DNA from: Acidobacteriales bacterium 59-55
Lineage (GTDB): Bacteria; Acidobacteriota; Terriglobia; Terriglobales; Acidobacteriaceae
NCBI GenBank assembly: GCA_001897435.1
Contig: MKSV01000009.1
Location: forward strand, 1 to 64,000
Reading direction: 5' to 3'
Length of the DNA: 64,000 bases
Under the pieces are notes generated by a model, which saw only the letters and a list, made by a program, of their open reading frames with translations, was not told the origin of the DNA and searched no databases. How positions within the stretch are numbered: the stretch's first letter is position 1; each line of letters begins with the position of its first letter. Positions 29,050-40,703 of the stretch are shown piece after piece. A program made the position numbers and the translations under genes.

Positions 29050-30576
29050 CTACTCCACGTGATAGTTGGGAGCTTCGCGCGTGATGATGACGTCGTGCAC
29101 ATGGCTTTCGCGCAGCCCGGCATTTGAGATCCGTATGAACCGCGCATTCTTCTGCAGATCGCTAATCGACCCGCATCCCAGATAGCCCATGCCCGACCGC
29201 AGCCCGCCAACCAACTGATAGACCATCGCCTCCAACGGCCCGCGATGAGGCACCCGGCCTTCAATTCCTTCCGGAACAAACTTGGACAGCCGGTTCGAAG
29301 AACTGGCCTCGCGCGCCGTCAATGACGGACGCTCCGTGCTGGCCGCGTCGTCGATATCTTCCTTGCCCTGGAAGTAGCGCTCGCCCGAGCCCTGCGACAT
29401 CGCCGACAGCGAACCCATGCCGCGATACGCCTTGAACGATCGGCCCTGGTAGAGAATCGTCTCGCCCGGACTCTCGTCCACGCCGGCAAACAACGAGCCG
29501 ATCATCACCACGCTCGCGCCCGCCGCAATTGCCTTCGCCACGTCGCCCGAGTACTTGATGCCGCCGTCGGCGATCACCGGGACGCCGCGCTGGCTTGCTG
29601 CGCGGTACGCCTCCGAGATGGCGGTAATCTGCGGCATGCCCGCGCCGGTCACCATGCGTGTCGTGCAAATCGAGCCCGGTCCGATGCCGACTTTGATGGC
29701 GTCGGCTCCCGCGTCGATCAGCGCCATCGCGCCGTCATAGGTGGCAATGTTACCCGCCAGCAGATCGACGTCCGGGAAGCGCTTCTTCACCTCGGCCACC
29801 GCTTCGAGAACCCGTGAAGAGTGTCCATGCGCGGAGTCGATCGCCAGTGCGTCCACTCGAGCCGCCACCAACTCAGCCGCCCGCTCCAGAAAATCGCCTG
29901 TCGCACCGATGGCTCCGGCCACCCGCAGCCGCCCCTGGCTGTCTTTCGATGCGTTGGGATACTTCAACTTCTTCTGAATGTCTTTTACCGTGATGAGGCC
30001 CTTCAACTCGAAGTCGTCGTTGACTACCAGCAACTTCTCCACTCGGTGCTGGTGGAGGATGTGCTCCGCCTCTTCGAGGGTTGTGCCGACCGGCACCGTG
30101 ATCAGGTTCTCTTTCGTCATGACCGAATCGATGGTCAGGTCGGTGCGCGAGACGAAGCGGAGATCGCGGTTGGTCAGGATGCCGACCAGCTTCTTGTTCT
30201 TGGTCACCGGCACACCCGAGATCTTGTACCGCCGCATCATCTCGAGCGCCGCCGCGATGGTCTGCTCCGGGGCAATGGTCACGGGATCGACGATCATTCC
30301 GCTCTCGGAACGCTTCACCTTGTCGATCTCTCCGGCCTGCTGCTCGATGCTCAGGTTGCGATGGACGACGCCCAGCCCCCCCTGTTGTGCCATGGCGATC
30401 GCCAGACGCGACTCAGTCACCGTATCCATCGCGGCCGAGATCAGCGGCGTGTTCAGGGTGATGTTCTTTGTCAGTTGCGTCTGTGTGCTGACCTGGGTCG
30501 GGATGATGTCGCTATAGGCGGGAACGAGGAGAACGTCATCGAAGGTGAGGGCTTCAGGAACAGGGGAATTGATCAT
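29050..30576 (-). CDS. guaB: IMP dehydrogenase
   Basis: Oxidises IMP to XMP with NAD, the first committed step of GMP synthesis. The start is [20 protein letters not shown] (508 residues); the longer open frame upstream is not family sequence. Two CBS domains (about residues 95-215) sit inside the barrel. The catalytic loop [17 protein letters not shown] carries the active-site Cys, and ERYFQGKED is in the flap region. It is convergent with the GNAT gene and divergent from rimP. Confidence 0.98.
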   Translation of the reverse strand: MINSPVPEALTFDDVLLVPAYSDIIPTQVSTQTQLTKNITLNTPLISAAMDTVTESRLAIAMAQQGGLGVVHRNLSIEQQAGEIDKVKRSESGMIVDPVTIAPEQTIAAALEMMRRYKISGVPVTKNKKLVGILTNRDLRFVSRTDLTIDSVMTKENLITVPVGTTLEEAEHILHQHRVEKLLVVNDDFELKGLITVKDIQKKLKYPNASKDSQGRLRVAGAIGATGDFLERAAELVAARVDALAIDSAHGHSSRVLEAVAEVKKRFPDVDLLAGNIATYDGAMALIDAGADAIKVGIGPGSICTTRMVTGAGMPQITAISEAYRAASQRGVPVIADGGIKYSGDVAKAIAAGASVVMIGSLFAGVDESPGETILYQGRSFKAYRGMGSLSAMSQGSGERYFQGKEDIDDAASTERPSLTAREASSSNRLSKFVPEGIEGRVPHRGPLEAMVYQLVGGLRSGMGYLGCGSISDLQKNARFIRISNAGLRESHVHDVIITREAPNYHVE

Positions 30577-30687
30577 GTTTTTATGTGTCCCGGCAATCGG
30601 CGGAGCCTCAGAACCCACGGGATTACACTCGATTGTAGAGTCGCTCCCCGGACAGAGCAAATAGGAACGCGCCGAACCTCTCAATAT

Positions 30688-30716
30688 TTGAAATCTTCCA
30701 GCACTCGATGTATCAT
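30688..30716 (+). promoter_or_regulatory. Sigma-70-type promoter for rimP-nusA-infB
   Basis: TTGAAA (30688-30693), 17-base spacer, TATCAT (30711-30716): five of six -35 positions and four of six -10 positions match consensus at optimal spacing. Transcription would start near 30724, giving a leader of about 116 bases before rimP. Confidence 0.6.
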
Positions 30717-30785
30717 CACGGTTGACGCTTTTGTTCCGTTGTTCCAAACCGCCGTGTGTGCACCGGCAAATTGACGGAAGAGATG

Positions 30786-30818
30786 AGTGGGTGAGAACCC
30801 ACTTTTTATTTGTTTTAA
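30786..30818 (+). terminator. Attenuator-like terminator in rimP leader
   Basis: AGTGGGT (30786-30792), GNRA-type loop GAGA, ACCCACT (30797-30803), then a T-rich run TTTTATTTGTTTT. It ends about 23 bases before the rimP start. No plus-strand gene lies upstream that it could terminate (guaB is on the other strand), so it is best read as a leader attenuator of the nusA operon. Confidence 0.75.
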
Positions 30819-30839
30819 AAACGGCCCAGAAAAACCGCT

Positions 30840-31412
30840 ATGTCACTCAAGCTGGACACAATCCGAGCCACCGCCGAGCGCGTCGCCGCCTCGCACGGCC
30901 TCGACCTCGTCGATATCGAGTTCCAGGGCGGGGGCAAGTTCCGGACTTTGCGAATTTTCATTGAAAAAAATGCGCTTGAGCGTGCCCGGCTTGCCGAAAC
31001 AGCCAACCCCGAGGAGTTGCCCAGAGCGGTCGCGATTGAAACGCTCTCCGGCGTCACCCACGAGGATTGCGCCACCTTCGCCCAGGACTTCGGCACGATT
31101 CTCGATGTGGAAGACCTGATCCCCGGAGCCGAATATACGCTCGAAGTCTCCTCTCCGGGCCTTGAGCGCAAGCTGTCCGGGGCCGGAGACTTTAGCCGGT
31201 TCCAGGGGAATCTGATTAAGATTCAGACATTTACGCCGATCAACGGCAACCGGCAGTGGCAGGGGCGCCTCACCCGGTTCGCAGACAACACCGCAACCGT
31301 CGACCTCTCCGCCGTCAAGCAAAAGGGCAAGGCAAAGAAGGCCGTAACCGGGCAAACCGTCGATATCCCGCTGGCGAATATCGAGAAGGCAAACCTGGTT
31401 GCGGAGATCTGA
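30840..31412 (+). CDS. rimP: Ribosome maturation factor RimP
   Basis: 30S assembly factor. The 190 residues fit a RimP with short insertions: RVAASHGLDLVDIEFQGGGK, the central LEVSSPGLERKLSGAGDFSRF signature, and a C-terminal SH3-like domain rich in lysine. First gene of the rimP-nusA-infB operon, 69 bases before nusA. Confidence 0.96.
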   Translation: MSLKLDTIRATAERVAASHGLDLVDIEFQGGGKFRTLRIFIEKNALERARLAETANPEELPRAVAIETLSGVTHEDCATFAQDFGTILDVEDLIPGAEYTLEVSSPGLERKLSGAGDFSRFQGNLIKIQTFTPINGNRQWQGRLTRFADNTATVDLSAVKQKGKAKKAVTGQTVDIPLANIEKANLVAEI

Positions 31413-31481
31413 ATACCCGCATCAAAGACCATAAGCAGCAATGTAGCCCTGTATTTCCGGGCAGTGAAGGACGAGTGATCC

Positions 31482-33065
<1,584 letters not shown>

Positions 33066-33197
33066 CCGGTTGAGCCATGCAACGCAACGACCGCTGAATC
33101 GCCCGACAGGCATTTTCAGCGATAATTACAATAAAGATTCCTACCTCAATGAGGCTGATATGAACAGCTAAGGGCGCAGGGAAGCGAAAAGGGACGG

Positions 33198-36100
33198 ATG
33201 AGCAAAGTTCGAATCAACGATCTGGCGCGAGAACTGGAAGTAAAGAGCAGGCCGATTCTGGATGCGCTCGAAGCCATCGGAATTACTGGAAAGACGCACT
33301 CCAGCTCCATCGAGGCCGATCAGGCCGACAAGGTGCGCAGCTATTTCAACGGCGGAAGCCGTCCTGCGAGCGTCGCCAAGCCCGCCGAGGTTAAGCCGAG
33401 GTTTGACCTTTCCAAGGTCTCCAAGCCCGGCGACGCGCTCAAGGCGATCCTCGAGCGTAAACAGGCCGAGGCTGCCGCCAAGGCCGCCCCGCCGCGCCCC
33501 AGGGCCGTTGCGGTTCCAGCCGCGGCTACACCGGCCGCTCCTGCCTCTCCGCGAGCCGCTGCTCCTGCCGCTTCGGCGCCGGTAGCGACGCCTGCTCCGC
33601 GGCGCATCGTTCCGCAGCCTCGTCAGGCGGCAAATATCGTTGCGCCGGCACCGGCCATTGCCAGCAAGCCGCCGGTCGGCCCGGTGATCGCCCGTCCGGC
33701 GGTCGCTGCTGCCGCCGCCGCGGCGCATCCTCCGGTCGTCGTTGTGCCGCCTGCTGCCGTGCCTCCGAGCGCGGCCAAGCCCGCCACGCCGCCAGCCGAA
33801 ACTGCCGCCGCTCCTGTCGCCGCTGCCGCGACCCCGGTGCCGGCTGTCGAGACCGCACCGCCGGTAGAGACTGCCCCTGCCCCGCCAGTTGAAGCAGTAG
33901 CTGCAGTTCCAGCAGCCCCGGCCGCCCCTGCCGGACCTCCGCCGCGCCGCGTCATCATGCCGCAGACGGGACCGCGTCCTATCTACACCGCTCCTCCGGT
34001 TGCCCCGGGAACGCCGGCGCGTAGCCGTCCGATCTTCGAGCGGCCTCGTCCCCAGGCCGGTGCTCCGGGCTCGCGCCCGCCGTACACCGCGCCCGGCGCT
34101 CGACGCCCCATGCACCCAACCCGTTCTTATCCGGGTGGTCCCGGCGGTCCCGGCGGCGCTCCTGGCCGTCCTGGATTCGCTCCCGGCGGCGCTCGTCCCG
34201 GCTTTGGAGCTCGTCCCGGCTTTGGCGCTCGTCCCGGTGCGCCTGGCGCCCCCGGCGCAATGCCGGGCCCCGGCGAGGGCATGCGCCCGGCGGCTCGTCC
34301 CGGCCAGCGCCGTGGCGGACAACGCTACGAGAAGACCAAGGAAGGCCCGATGAAGGGCTTCCAGCCGCCATCGCGGTTTGGTGGCGCGCAGATTCCGCGT
34401 GAGCCCCTGCCCATTACCAAGACCATCACCGTCACCGAGGGAATTAGCGTCAAGGATCTTGCAGAGAAGCTGGATGTGCGCGGCAAGGATCTGATTGCGA
34501 CCCTGCTGATGAGGGGCGTCTTTGTCACCGTGAACCAGTCGCTCGAAGGCGAACTGGTCAAGGACGTGGCGCGTCAGTTCGGCGCGGACGCGCAGATCAT
34601 CACGGTCGAGGAGCAGTTGGAGAACGAGGCCATCGAGGGCTTCCTCGAAGACACCACCGGTATGGTCGAGATCACCCGCTCACCCGTCGTCACGGTCATG
34701 GGCCACGTCGACCACGGCAAAACCTCGCTGCTCGACGCCATCCGCTCGACCGAAAGCGACACGGTTGACGTCGCCAGCGGCGAAGCCGGCGGCATCACCC
34801 AGCACATCGGCGCCTACAAGGTCAAAATCACCAAGTCCGACTCCCCGGCCTTTGGCCGCGAGATCGTCTTCCTCGATACCCCCGGTCACGAGGCCTTTAC
34901 CCGCATGCGTGCCCGCGGTGCCAAGGTCACCGACATCGTCGTCGTCGTGGTTGCCGCTGACGACGGCGTTATGCCGCAGACGCTTGAGGCTATCGACCAC
35001 GCCAAGGCAGCCAATGTCCCGATCATCGTCGCGGTCAACAAGATCGACAAGCCGGACGCGAATCCCACAAAGGTCATCCAGCAGCTTGCCAACCGCGGCC
35101 TCCAGCCCTCTAATCAGGGGGGCGACACCGAGTTCGTCGAAGTCTCGGCCAAGAAGCGTCTCAACCTCGATCTTCTGTTGGAGATGATCTGCCTGGTCGC
35201 CGATCTCGCCGCGCCCAAGGCGCAGCCCGAACGCCCGGCCGTCGGCACCGTCATCGAAGCCAAGCTCGACCGTGGCCGCGGAGCCGTCGCATCAATCCTC
35301 GTCCAGAACGGAACCCTGCATCTCGGCGACAGCTACATCGTCGGCAATACCTTCGGCAAGATTCGCGCCATGTTCGACGACCGTGGCCGCTCCATCGCCG
35401 AAGCCGGGCCGTCGACCCCGGTCGAGATCCTCGGCCTCGAAGGCATGCCGGACGCCGGCGACACCTTCCTGGTCATGGCCGACCGCGACAAGGCCAAAGG
35501 CATCGCTCAGTACCGCAAGATGAAGGAGCGCGAGGCGCAACTGGCCAAGAGCTCCCGCGTCTCGCTCGAAGGCCTCGCCGAGCAGATCAAGCAGGCCGGT
35601 ATGAAGGATCTGAACCTGATCCTCAAGGGCGATGTGCAGGGCTCGGTCGAAGTTCTCGCCGACTCACTGCAGCGCATGTCTACCGAGAAGGTCCGCGTCC
35701 GCGTGCTGCACTCGAGCGTCGGCGCCATCACCGAGTCCGATGTGCTGCTGGCGTCGGCTTCGAATGCCGTCATCATCGGCTTCAACGTGCGGCCCGACAG
35801 GAAGGCTGCCGAGATCGCCGAACGCGAGAATGTCGAGATTCGTCTGCACTCGATCATTTACGAGCTGCAGGACGAGATCACCAAGGCGATGTACGGCCTG
35901 CTCGAACCGGTCTACAAGGAGAACTATGCCGGCCGCGCCGAAGTGCTTCAGGTCTTCAAGATCACCAAGGTAGGCCAGATCGCCGGCTGCCGCGTCACCG
36001 ACGGCCTTATCAAGCGCGATGCACAGGTTCGTGTGCTGCGCGACGGCGAAGAGGTCTGGAAGGGCAAGATCGCCAGCCTCAAGCGCGTCAAGGACGACGT

Positions 36101-36317
36101 CAGCGAGGTCCGTCAGGGCGTCGAGTGCGGTATCGACCTCGCCGGCTTCAAGGACATCAAGGCCGGCGACATCATCGAGTCCTTTACCACCGAGACGTTG
36201 GCTGCCGAACTGGGCCAGAACTCGGCCGCCGCGCGCAAGGCGGAGAAGGCTGCCAAGGAAAAGGCAGCCGCCGAAGCTGCTGCCGCCGCCACCGCGGCAG
36301 ACTCCGTCAACGCATAG
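33198..36317 (+). CDS. infB: Translation initiation factor IF-2
   Basis: GTPase that places initiator tRNA on the ribosome. It is 1039 residues. The N-terminal IF2N motif ([20 protein letters not shown]) is followed by about 330 residues of Pro/Ala/Val- and then Gly/Arg/Pro-rich low-complexity sequence. A second IF2N domain follows ([18 protein letters not shown]), then the G domain with [12 protein letters not shown] at about 502, DTPGHEAF and [10 protein letters not shown]. Domains II, III (C1) and IV (C2) are complete. The 132-base spacer after nusA lacks the ylxR/L7Ae genes often found there. Full length. Confidence 0.98.
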   Translation: MSKVRINDLARELEVKSRPILDALEAIGITGKTHSSSIEADQADKVRSYFNGGSRPASVAKPAEVKPRFDLSKVSKPGDALKAILERKQAEAAAKAAPPRPRAVAVPAAATPAAPASPRAAAPAASAPVATPAPRRIVPQPRQAANIVAPAPAIASKPPVGPVIARPAVAAAAAAAHPPVVVVPPAAVPPSAAKPATPPAETAAAPVAAAATPVPAVETAPPVETAPAPPVEAVAAVPAAPAAPAGPPPRRVIMPQTGPRPIYTAPPVAPGTPARSRPIFERPRPQAGAPGSRPPYTAPGARRPMHPTRSYPGGPGGPGGAPGRPGFAPGGARPGFGARPGFGARPGAPGAPGAMPGPGEGMRPAARPGQRRGGQRYEKTKEGPMKGFQPPSRFGGAQIPREPLPITKTITVTEGISVKDLAEKLDVRGKDLIATLLMRGVFVTVNQSLEGELVKDVARQFGADAQIITVEEQLENEAIEGFLEDTTGMVEITRSPVVTVMGHVDHGKTSLLDAIRSTESDTVDVASGEAGGITQHIGAYKVKITKSDSPAFGREIVFLDTPGHEAFTRMRARGAKVTDIVVVVVAADDGVMPQTLEAIDHAKAANVPIIVAVNKIDKPDANPTKVIQQLANRGLQPSNQGGDTEFVEVSAKKRLNLDLLLEMICLVADLAAPKAQPERPAVGTVIEAKLDRGRGAVASILVQNGTLHLGDSYIVGNTFGKIRAMFDDRGRSIAEAGPSTPVEILGLEGMPDAGDTFLVMADRDKAKGIAQYRKMKEREAQLAKSSRVSLEGLAEQIKQAGMKDLNLILKGDVQGSVEVLADSLQRMSTEKVRVRVLHSSVGAITESDVLLASASNAVIIGFNVRPDRKAAEIAERENVEIRLHSIIYELQDEITKAMYGLLEPVYKENYAGRAEVLQVFKITKVGQIAGCRVTDGLIKRDAQVRVLRDGEEVWKGKIASLKRVKDDVSEVRQGVECGIDLAGFKDIKAGDIIESFTTETLAAELGQNSAAARKAEKAAKEKAAAEAAAAATAADSVNA

Positions 36318-36338
36318 GCTCCAACCAAGACGAGCAAG

Positions 36339-36363
36339 GGCCGGGATTCGCATCCCGGCCTTT
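36339..36363 (+). terminator. Intrinsic terminator after infB
   Basis: GGCCGGGAT (36339-36347), loop TCGC, ATCCCGGCC (36352-36360), then TTT. The perfect 9-bp stem lies 22 bases past the infB stop; the U stretch is short. Confidence 0.65.
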
Positions 36364-36415
36364 GCTGTCTCCGTGCCATCCCCAAATCCCTTGACACTCC
36401 TGATAGCCTTTCGCC

Positions 36416-37591
36416 ATGGACCTCTCGGCTATTCAGGCTGCCCTCCGCGAAGATAAATTGGACGGCTGGCTCTTTTACGATCATCACAACCGCGACCCTC
36501 TGGCCTACGCCATCCTCGGCCTCCCCGGCGGACACGTCACCCGTCGCTGGTACTACTTCATCCCCGTGGTCGGGGAGCCAAAAAAGCTCGTCCATCGCAT
36601 CGAATCCGGCCGCCTCGACGCTCTTCCCGGAGCCAGGGCCGAGTACTCCTCCTGGCAGGAGCTGGAAGCCGGGTTGGAGGCGATGCTGGTCGGGCAGACC
36701 TGCATCGCCATGCAGTACTCTCCGCGCAACGCCATCATGTACGTCTCCATGGTCGATGCCGGTACGGTCGAGCTTGTCCGCTCCTTCAAGAAAGAGATCG
36801 TCAGCTCCGCCGATCTGGTCAGCCGCTTCGAGGCGGTCCTCACCGATGCGCAGATCGCCACGCACTACGAAGCCCAGCGCAAGCTCGACGCGATTCTCGA
36901 AGCAGGCTGGCGCGAGATCGGCTCCCGCGTTCGCGGCAGCTCGTCCGGAACCGACGAGTACGCCATCGTGCAGTTCCTCCAGTCCGCAATTGAGCGCGAA
37001 GGCCTCATCACCGAGTTCGGCCCCAACGTTTCGGCTGGCCCCAACTCGGCGGACTCGCACTACGAGCCAACCGCTGCGTCTTCCAAACCCATTCGCTCCG
37101 GCGACTTCGTCCTGATCGATATCTGGGCCAAACTCGCCCACGATCCCGAGGCCGTCTGGTACGACATTACCTGGACGGGCGTGGTTGATCGCGAGCCCAC
37201 CGACCGTGAACGTCTCATCTTCAACACGGTGCGTAACGCCCGCGACGCAGCCATCGCCGTCGTCAAAGATGCCTTTAGCGGCAACACTCCTATCGCCGGC
37301 TGGCAGGCCGACGCCGCCTCCCGCGATGTCATCCGTGCCGCGGGCTTTGCCGATTCCTTCACCCACCGGACAGGACACAACATCGGCACCGTGCTGCATG
37401 GCAATGGGGCCAACCTCGACAACCTGGAGACGCACGACGAGCGCCTGATTCTGCCGAATACCTGCTTCTCGGTGGAGCCGGGTATCTATTTCCCCGGCGA
37501 GTTCGGGGTACGCAGCGAGGTCGACATGATGACACGGACGGGGGCGGCCGAGGTGACGGGAAGAATACAGACGAAGCTGGTTCGGATATAG
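36416..37591 (+). CDS. M24 family metallopeptidase, Xaa-Pro aminopeptidase-like
   Basis: The 391 residues have a creatinase-like N-domain (1-150) and a pita-bread C-domain. All five metal ligands are visible: D in VLIDIWAK, D in WYDITWTG, H in THRTGHNIG, E in FSVEPGIYF and E in GVRSEVDMM. It probably cleaves N-terminal residues ahead of proline; dipeptidase activity is possible. No signal peptide. It follows the infB terminator and probably has its own promoter. Confidence 0.88.
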   Translation: MDLSAIQAALREDKLDGWLFYDHHNRDPLAYAILGLPGGHVTRRWYYFIPVVGEPKKLVHRIESGRLDALPGARAEYSSWQELEAGLEAMLVGQTCIAMQYSPRNAIMYVSMVDAGTVELVRSFKKEIVSSADLVSRFEAVLTDAQIATHYEAQRKLDAILEAGWREIGSRVRGSSSGTDEYAIVQFLQSAIEREGLITEFGPNVSAGPNSADSHYEPTAASSKPIRSGDFVLIDIWAKLAHDPEAVWYDITWTGVVDREPTDRERLIFNTVRNARDAAIAVVKDAFSGNTPIAGWQADAASRDVIRAAGFADSFTHRTGHNIGTVLHGNGANLDNLETHDERLILPNTCFSVEPGIYFPGEFGVRSEVDMMTRTGAAEVTGRIQTKLVRI

Positions 37592-37610
37592 CTATCAGCG
37601 CGTAACTGCT

Positions 37611-38039
37611 ATGATGGCAACTGAAATGGCGAATAACGTACAGGTCCCGGCGCACGCCGCTGGCAGGTCTTCTTCGATGGCGCTTCTGGTGCTGGTTGCC
37701 GGTTGGCTGGTTCCGGGCGCAGGGCATCTGCTGCTGGGCAAATGGGTGCGGGGGCTGCTGCTATTCGTGACGCTGGTGCTGATGTTCAGCATCGGCATTG
37801 CGCTCAAGGGCAAGATCTACTCGCCGAATACCGGAGAATTGCTGGACATCCTGAACTTTGCCGGCGATCTGGGGACGGGCCTGCTGTATGGCATCGCCAA
37901 ACTCTTCGACCTCGGCCAGGCTGCGGTAGTCACGGTTTCAGCAGACTATGGGACCAAGTTCATGGTGGTGGCCGGGCTACTCAACGTGATTGCGGCGGTC
38001 GATGCGCACTCGCTGGCGACGGGAAGGAAGGCTTCGTGA
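37611..38039 (+). CDS. Small integral membrane protein, DUF6677-like
   Basis: The 142 residues have hydrophobic segments near 22-42 and 46-66 and a further one near 110-130. The motif WLVPGAGHLLLGKWVRGLLL resembles the TM2/DUF6677 type found in Acidobacteria. Function unknown. Three ATG codons occur in the first six; the first is used here. Its TGA stop overlaps the GTG start of the next gene (GTGA). Confidence 0.7.
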   Translation: MMATEMANNVQVPAHAAGRSSSMALLVLVAGWLVPGAGHLLLGKWVRGLLLFVTLVLMFSIGIALKGKIYSPNTGELLDILNFAGDLGTGLLYGIAKLFDLGQAAVVTVSADYGTKFMVVAGLLNVIAAVDAHSLATGRKAS

Positions 38040-38212
38040 CGATCACGCATTTCAGCGCTGTGCTGCTCTTCTCCCTGTTCATTTCCGTGGTGTTCGGCAT
38101 TACGCAGCGGTCGGAACCGAAGACGATGATCCGGTTCGGCGTGTTCTGCTTCGGTCTGTTTGTGGTGGGAACGATTGCGGCGAGCTGGCTGATGTGGCTG
38201 GTCAAGCATTAG
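38036..38212 (+). CDS. 58-residue membrane protein coupled to the gene before
   Basis: It begins with GTG at 38036, overlapping the stop of the DUF6677-like gene in the tetranucleotide GTGA. GGGAAGGAAGG upstream acts as ribosome-binding site. The sequence has two hydrophobic helices (about 7-22 and 34-54) joined by a charged loop TQRSEPKTM. I do not recognise a family. The overlap and matching membrane character argue that it is real and works with its partner. Confidence 0.65.
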   Translation: MTITHFSAVLLFSLFISVVFGITQRSEPKTMIRFGVFCFGLFVVGTIAASWLMWLVKH

Positions 38213-38243
38213 GGAATAGGAACCTGATTTTGTGCGAGGCCGG

Positions 38244-40298
38244 TCAGGATCGTGCTTTGAGTTGGCGTTCCAGTTTTGCGATCCGGCCAAGTAACTCCTC
38301 TTTTTCCAGCCTGGTCTCGTCGATGTCCTGAACGGCGAGCACAGCGCCTACGATGGCGTCATGCTTTCCGCAGACGGGCGCTGCCATGGCCTTGATCCAG
38401 GCGCGAGTGCCGTCGCCGCGCCGGTAGAGAATCTCTTCGGCCCGGGTGGGCTGACCGCTGCCGATAGCACGCTCCATGGGATACTCTTCCTGATCGAAGC
38501 TGCGCCCATCGGCATGGAACAGGTTTGACCGGCGATAGATGTCGATATTCTCGCCGATAGGGATGGCGCGACGAAAGATTGCCGCCGCGCGGGGATTGCT
38601 CATGAGGATGCGTCCGCTGGGCATCTCTGCGATGAGGATGCCGACGGGGACGGCGTCGAAGATGGCCCGCAGAAGAGCCTCGCTTTCGCGAAGGGCGCGC
38701 TCGGCCTTCTTCGCGTCATCAATATCTTCAACTGTGCCGTACCAGCGAATGATATTGCCTGAGGCGTCCCGGCGCGGAGAGGCGCGGGAGCGCATCCAGC
38801 GCCAGACCCCATCGCCGCGGCCGATGCGGAACTCGACATCGACGGGGTTGCCGCTGCGACGGGAATCCGCCCATATCCGGAGGGTGGGTATGACATCGGC
38901 GGGGTGAAGGGCCTTGACCCAGCCTTGGCCGAGCGCCTCTTCCGGCGTCCATCCTGTGGCTGTCTCCCAACGAGGGCCCGCAGTGAGAATCCTGCCCGCC
39001 GCATCGCTTGTCCAGGGAATCTGCGGACTCAGCTCAACGGAGTGACGGTAGTGATCCTCGCTCTCGCGGAGCGCTTCTTCCGACAGCTTGCGCTCGGTGA
39101 TGTCGATGACGACGACGGAGACGCCGACGATCTCGTTGGCCTCGTCGCGGGCGGGATGGTAGGAGAGCAGCAAGGTGCGGAGATGGCCTTGGGCATCCCG
39201 CTTTGGGCTGGCGAACTCAAGGCCGTTGAAGACCTCTCCCTGGAGTGCGCGGCGGATATAGGACTCAACCTTTGGGAAGATATCGGGAATAACATCCGAA
39301 ACGCGTCGACCGAGATGATTGGCGATGGACGCCCCGTTCATCTCGGCGAGGCGCTTGTTGATGCTGATGTAACGCAGGTTCGAGTCGAGGAAACAGAGAC
39401 CGACGGGAGCGCCGTCGTAGATAGCCTGCAACTGCGCGAGGCGCTGCGCGGGCATGGCTTCGAGATTGGGCAGCGCATCCGACGGAACAGTCCTGCCAAA
39501 AAGACTGCCGGGATGCCCCAGCGGTCTGGAAGAGACGAGGCTAGGCAGGTCGGAGGCCGGGACAGGAGGGCCGTAGAGCCAGCCCTGGCCGCAGTCGCAG
39601 CCCAGCCAGAGCAGCATGTCAGCCTGGGCGCTGGTCTCGATGCCCTCGGCAATGGTGTTGAGGCCCAGACTGTGGCCCAGGCCGACGACAGCGGCGACAA
39701 TCTTCCTGCTCTCCCGCGTGTCCGACATCTCGCGGACGAACCGGGCGTCAATCTTGAGTTCGCTGAAGGGCAGAGACTGGAGATGGAGAAGGCTGGAGTA
39801 GCCGGTGCCGAAGTCGTCGAGAGCAAGGCGGATGCCGAGGGCCTTCAGATCCTGGGCAATGGCAACCGCCTGATCCATATTGTCGATCAGGGCGCTCTCC
39901 GTGATCTCAAGAATGATGCGATCAAGAGGAAAGCCTTCGTGCCGGGCCATTGTCTGAAATTGCTCGGGCAGAGATTTATCGTGGAACTGAATTGCGGAAA
40001 TATTGATCGAGATGGTGATATCTCCGGCATCGCGAATGGCTGCGGCCGAAGTGAAGACCTTGTGTAACAGCTTTCGCGTGAGCGTGCCGATCAGGCCGAT
40101 CTCTTCGGCCAGAGGGATAAAGACGTCCGGCGGAATGGTGCCATGGACGGGATGCTGCCAGCGCGCCAATGCTTCAAAGCCGGTGAGCAGGCCGGTACGC
40201 AGCTCGACCTGCGGTTGAAAGTAGGGGACGATCTCATCCGTCTCCAATGCCTTGCGCAGGTCGGTCGCGTGGGTGGCTACCATGGCTGGCGAAAGCAT
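38244..40298 (-). CDS. EAL-PAS-PAS-PAS cyclic di-GMP phosphodiesterase
   Basis: About 684 residues from the start MLSPAMVATHATDLRKALE; the frame remains open upstream but would run antisense into the cupin gene. The EAL domain comes first (residues about 10-255). It has EALARWQHP, LEITESALIDN and LALDDFGTGYSSLLHLQSLP, so the key Glu and Asp residues of an active phosphodiesterase are present. Three PAS/PAC units follow (about 295-420, 425-550 and 550-670), ending in a short coiled coil. No GGDEF is present. Sensor domains at the C-terminal side of EAL are unusual. Likely degrades c-di-GMP in response to an unknown signal. Confidence 0.9.
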   Translation of the reverse strand: MLSPAMVATHATDLRKALETDEIVPYFQPQVELRTGLLTGFEALARWQHPVHGTIPPDVFIPLAEEIGLIGTLTRKLLHKVFTSAAAIRDAGDITISINISAIQFHDKSLPEQFQTMARHEGFPLDRIILEITESALIDNMDQAVAIAQDLKALGIRLALDDFGTGYSSLLHLQSLPFSELKIDARFVREMSDTRESRKIVAAVVGLGHSLGLNTIAEGIETSAQADMLLWLGCDCGQGWLYGPPVPASDLPSLVSSRPLGHPGSLFGRTVPSDALPNLEAMPAQRLAQLQAIYDGAPVGLCFLDSNLRYISINKRLAEMNGASIANHLGRRVSDVIPDIFPKVESYIRRALQGEVFNGLEFASPKRDAQGHLRTLLLSYHPARDEANEIVGVSVVVIDITERKLSEEALRESEDHYRHSVELSPQIPWTSDAAGRILTAGPRWETATGWTPEEALGQGWVKALHPADVIPTLRIWADSRRSGNPVDVEFRIGRGDGVWRWMRSRASPRRDASGNIIRWYGTVEDIDDAKKAERALRESEALLRAIFDAVPVGILIAEMPSGRILMSNPRAAAIFRRAIPIGENIDIYRRSNLFHADGRSFDQEEYPMERAIGSGQPTRAEEILYRRGDGTRAWIKAMAAPVCGKHDAIVGAVLAVQDIDETRLEKEELLGRIAKLERQLKARS

Positions 40299-40361
40299 AC
40301 ACTCGAACAGGGCTGGAATCCATACAACTCTGATAGAAGATGAGATAGGAGCAGGGGCGCG

Positions 40362-40697
40362 ATGAAGACGGTGAGAACCCAGGAGGCGCAGATGTTTGCG
40401 CCGGAGGCAGGAATGAGGCGGCAGGTGCTGGCGCACAACGACGAGTTGATGCTGGTGAGACATTACTTCGAAAAGGGCTGGGTCGGAGCGCGGCATAGCC
40501 ATCCTCACCATCAGCTTGTGTATGTGGTGAAGGGGGCGCTGCACGTCGAGAGGGAGGGTGAGATCTTCGATGTCTTTGAGGGAGACAGCTTTGTCGTCGA
40601 CGGAGGCGTGGAACATCAGGCGTCCGCGCTGGAGACATCGGAGGTTCTGGACGTGTTTACGCCGGTGCGCGAGGACTATCGGGATCTGGTGAAGTAG
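40362..40697 (+). CDS. Small cupin-domain protein
   Basis: The 111-residue single cupin has motif 1 GARHSHPHHQLVYVVKG, with metal-type histidines and the Glu position replaced by Gln-Leu-Val-Tyr. Motif 2 is GDSFVVDGGVEHQASA. Small cupins bind ligands or metals; the reaction is unknown. TAGGAGCAGGGG precedes the ATG. It is divergent from the EAL gene (63-base spacer) and convergent with ubiE. Confidence 0.8.
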   Translation: MKTVRTQEAQMFAPEAGMRRQVLAHNDELMLVRHYFEKGWVGARHSHPHHQLVYVVKGALHVEREGEIFDVFEGDSFVVDGGVEHQASALETSEVLDVFTPVREDYRDLVK

Positions 40698-40703
40698 GCG
40701 AGG

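Noticed and set aside
33340..34310. Repetitive Pro/Ala/Gly-coding stretch considered as a tandem repeat element
   Set aside because: It is the low-complexity N-terminal linker of IF-2, in frame and typical of the gene; not a mobile or CRISPR repeat.
38904..40067. 387-codon plus-strand frame
   Set aside because: Antisense to the EAL-PAS gene, whose catalytic motifs are intact.
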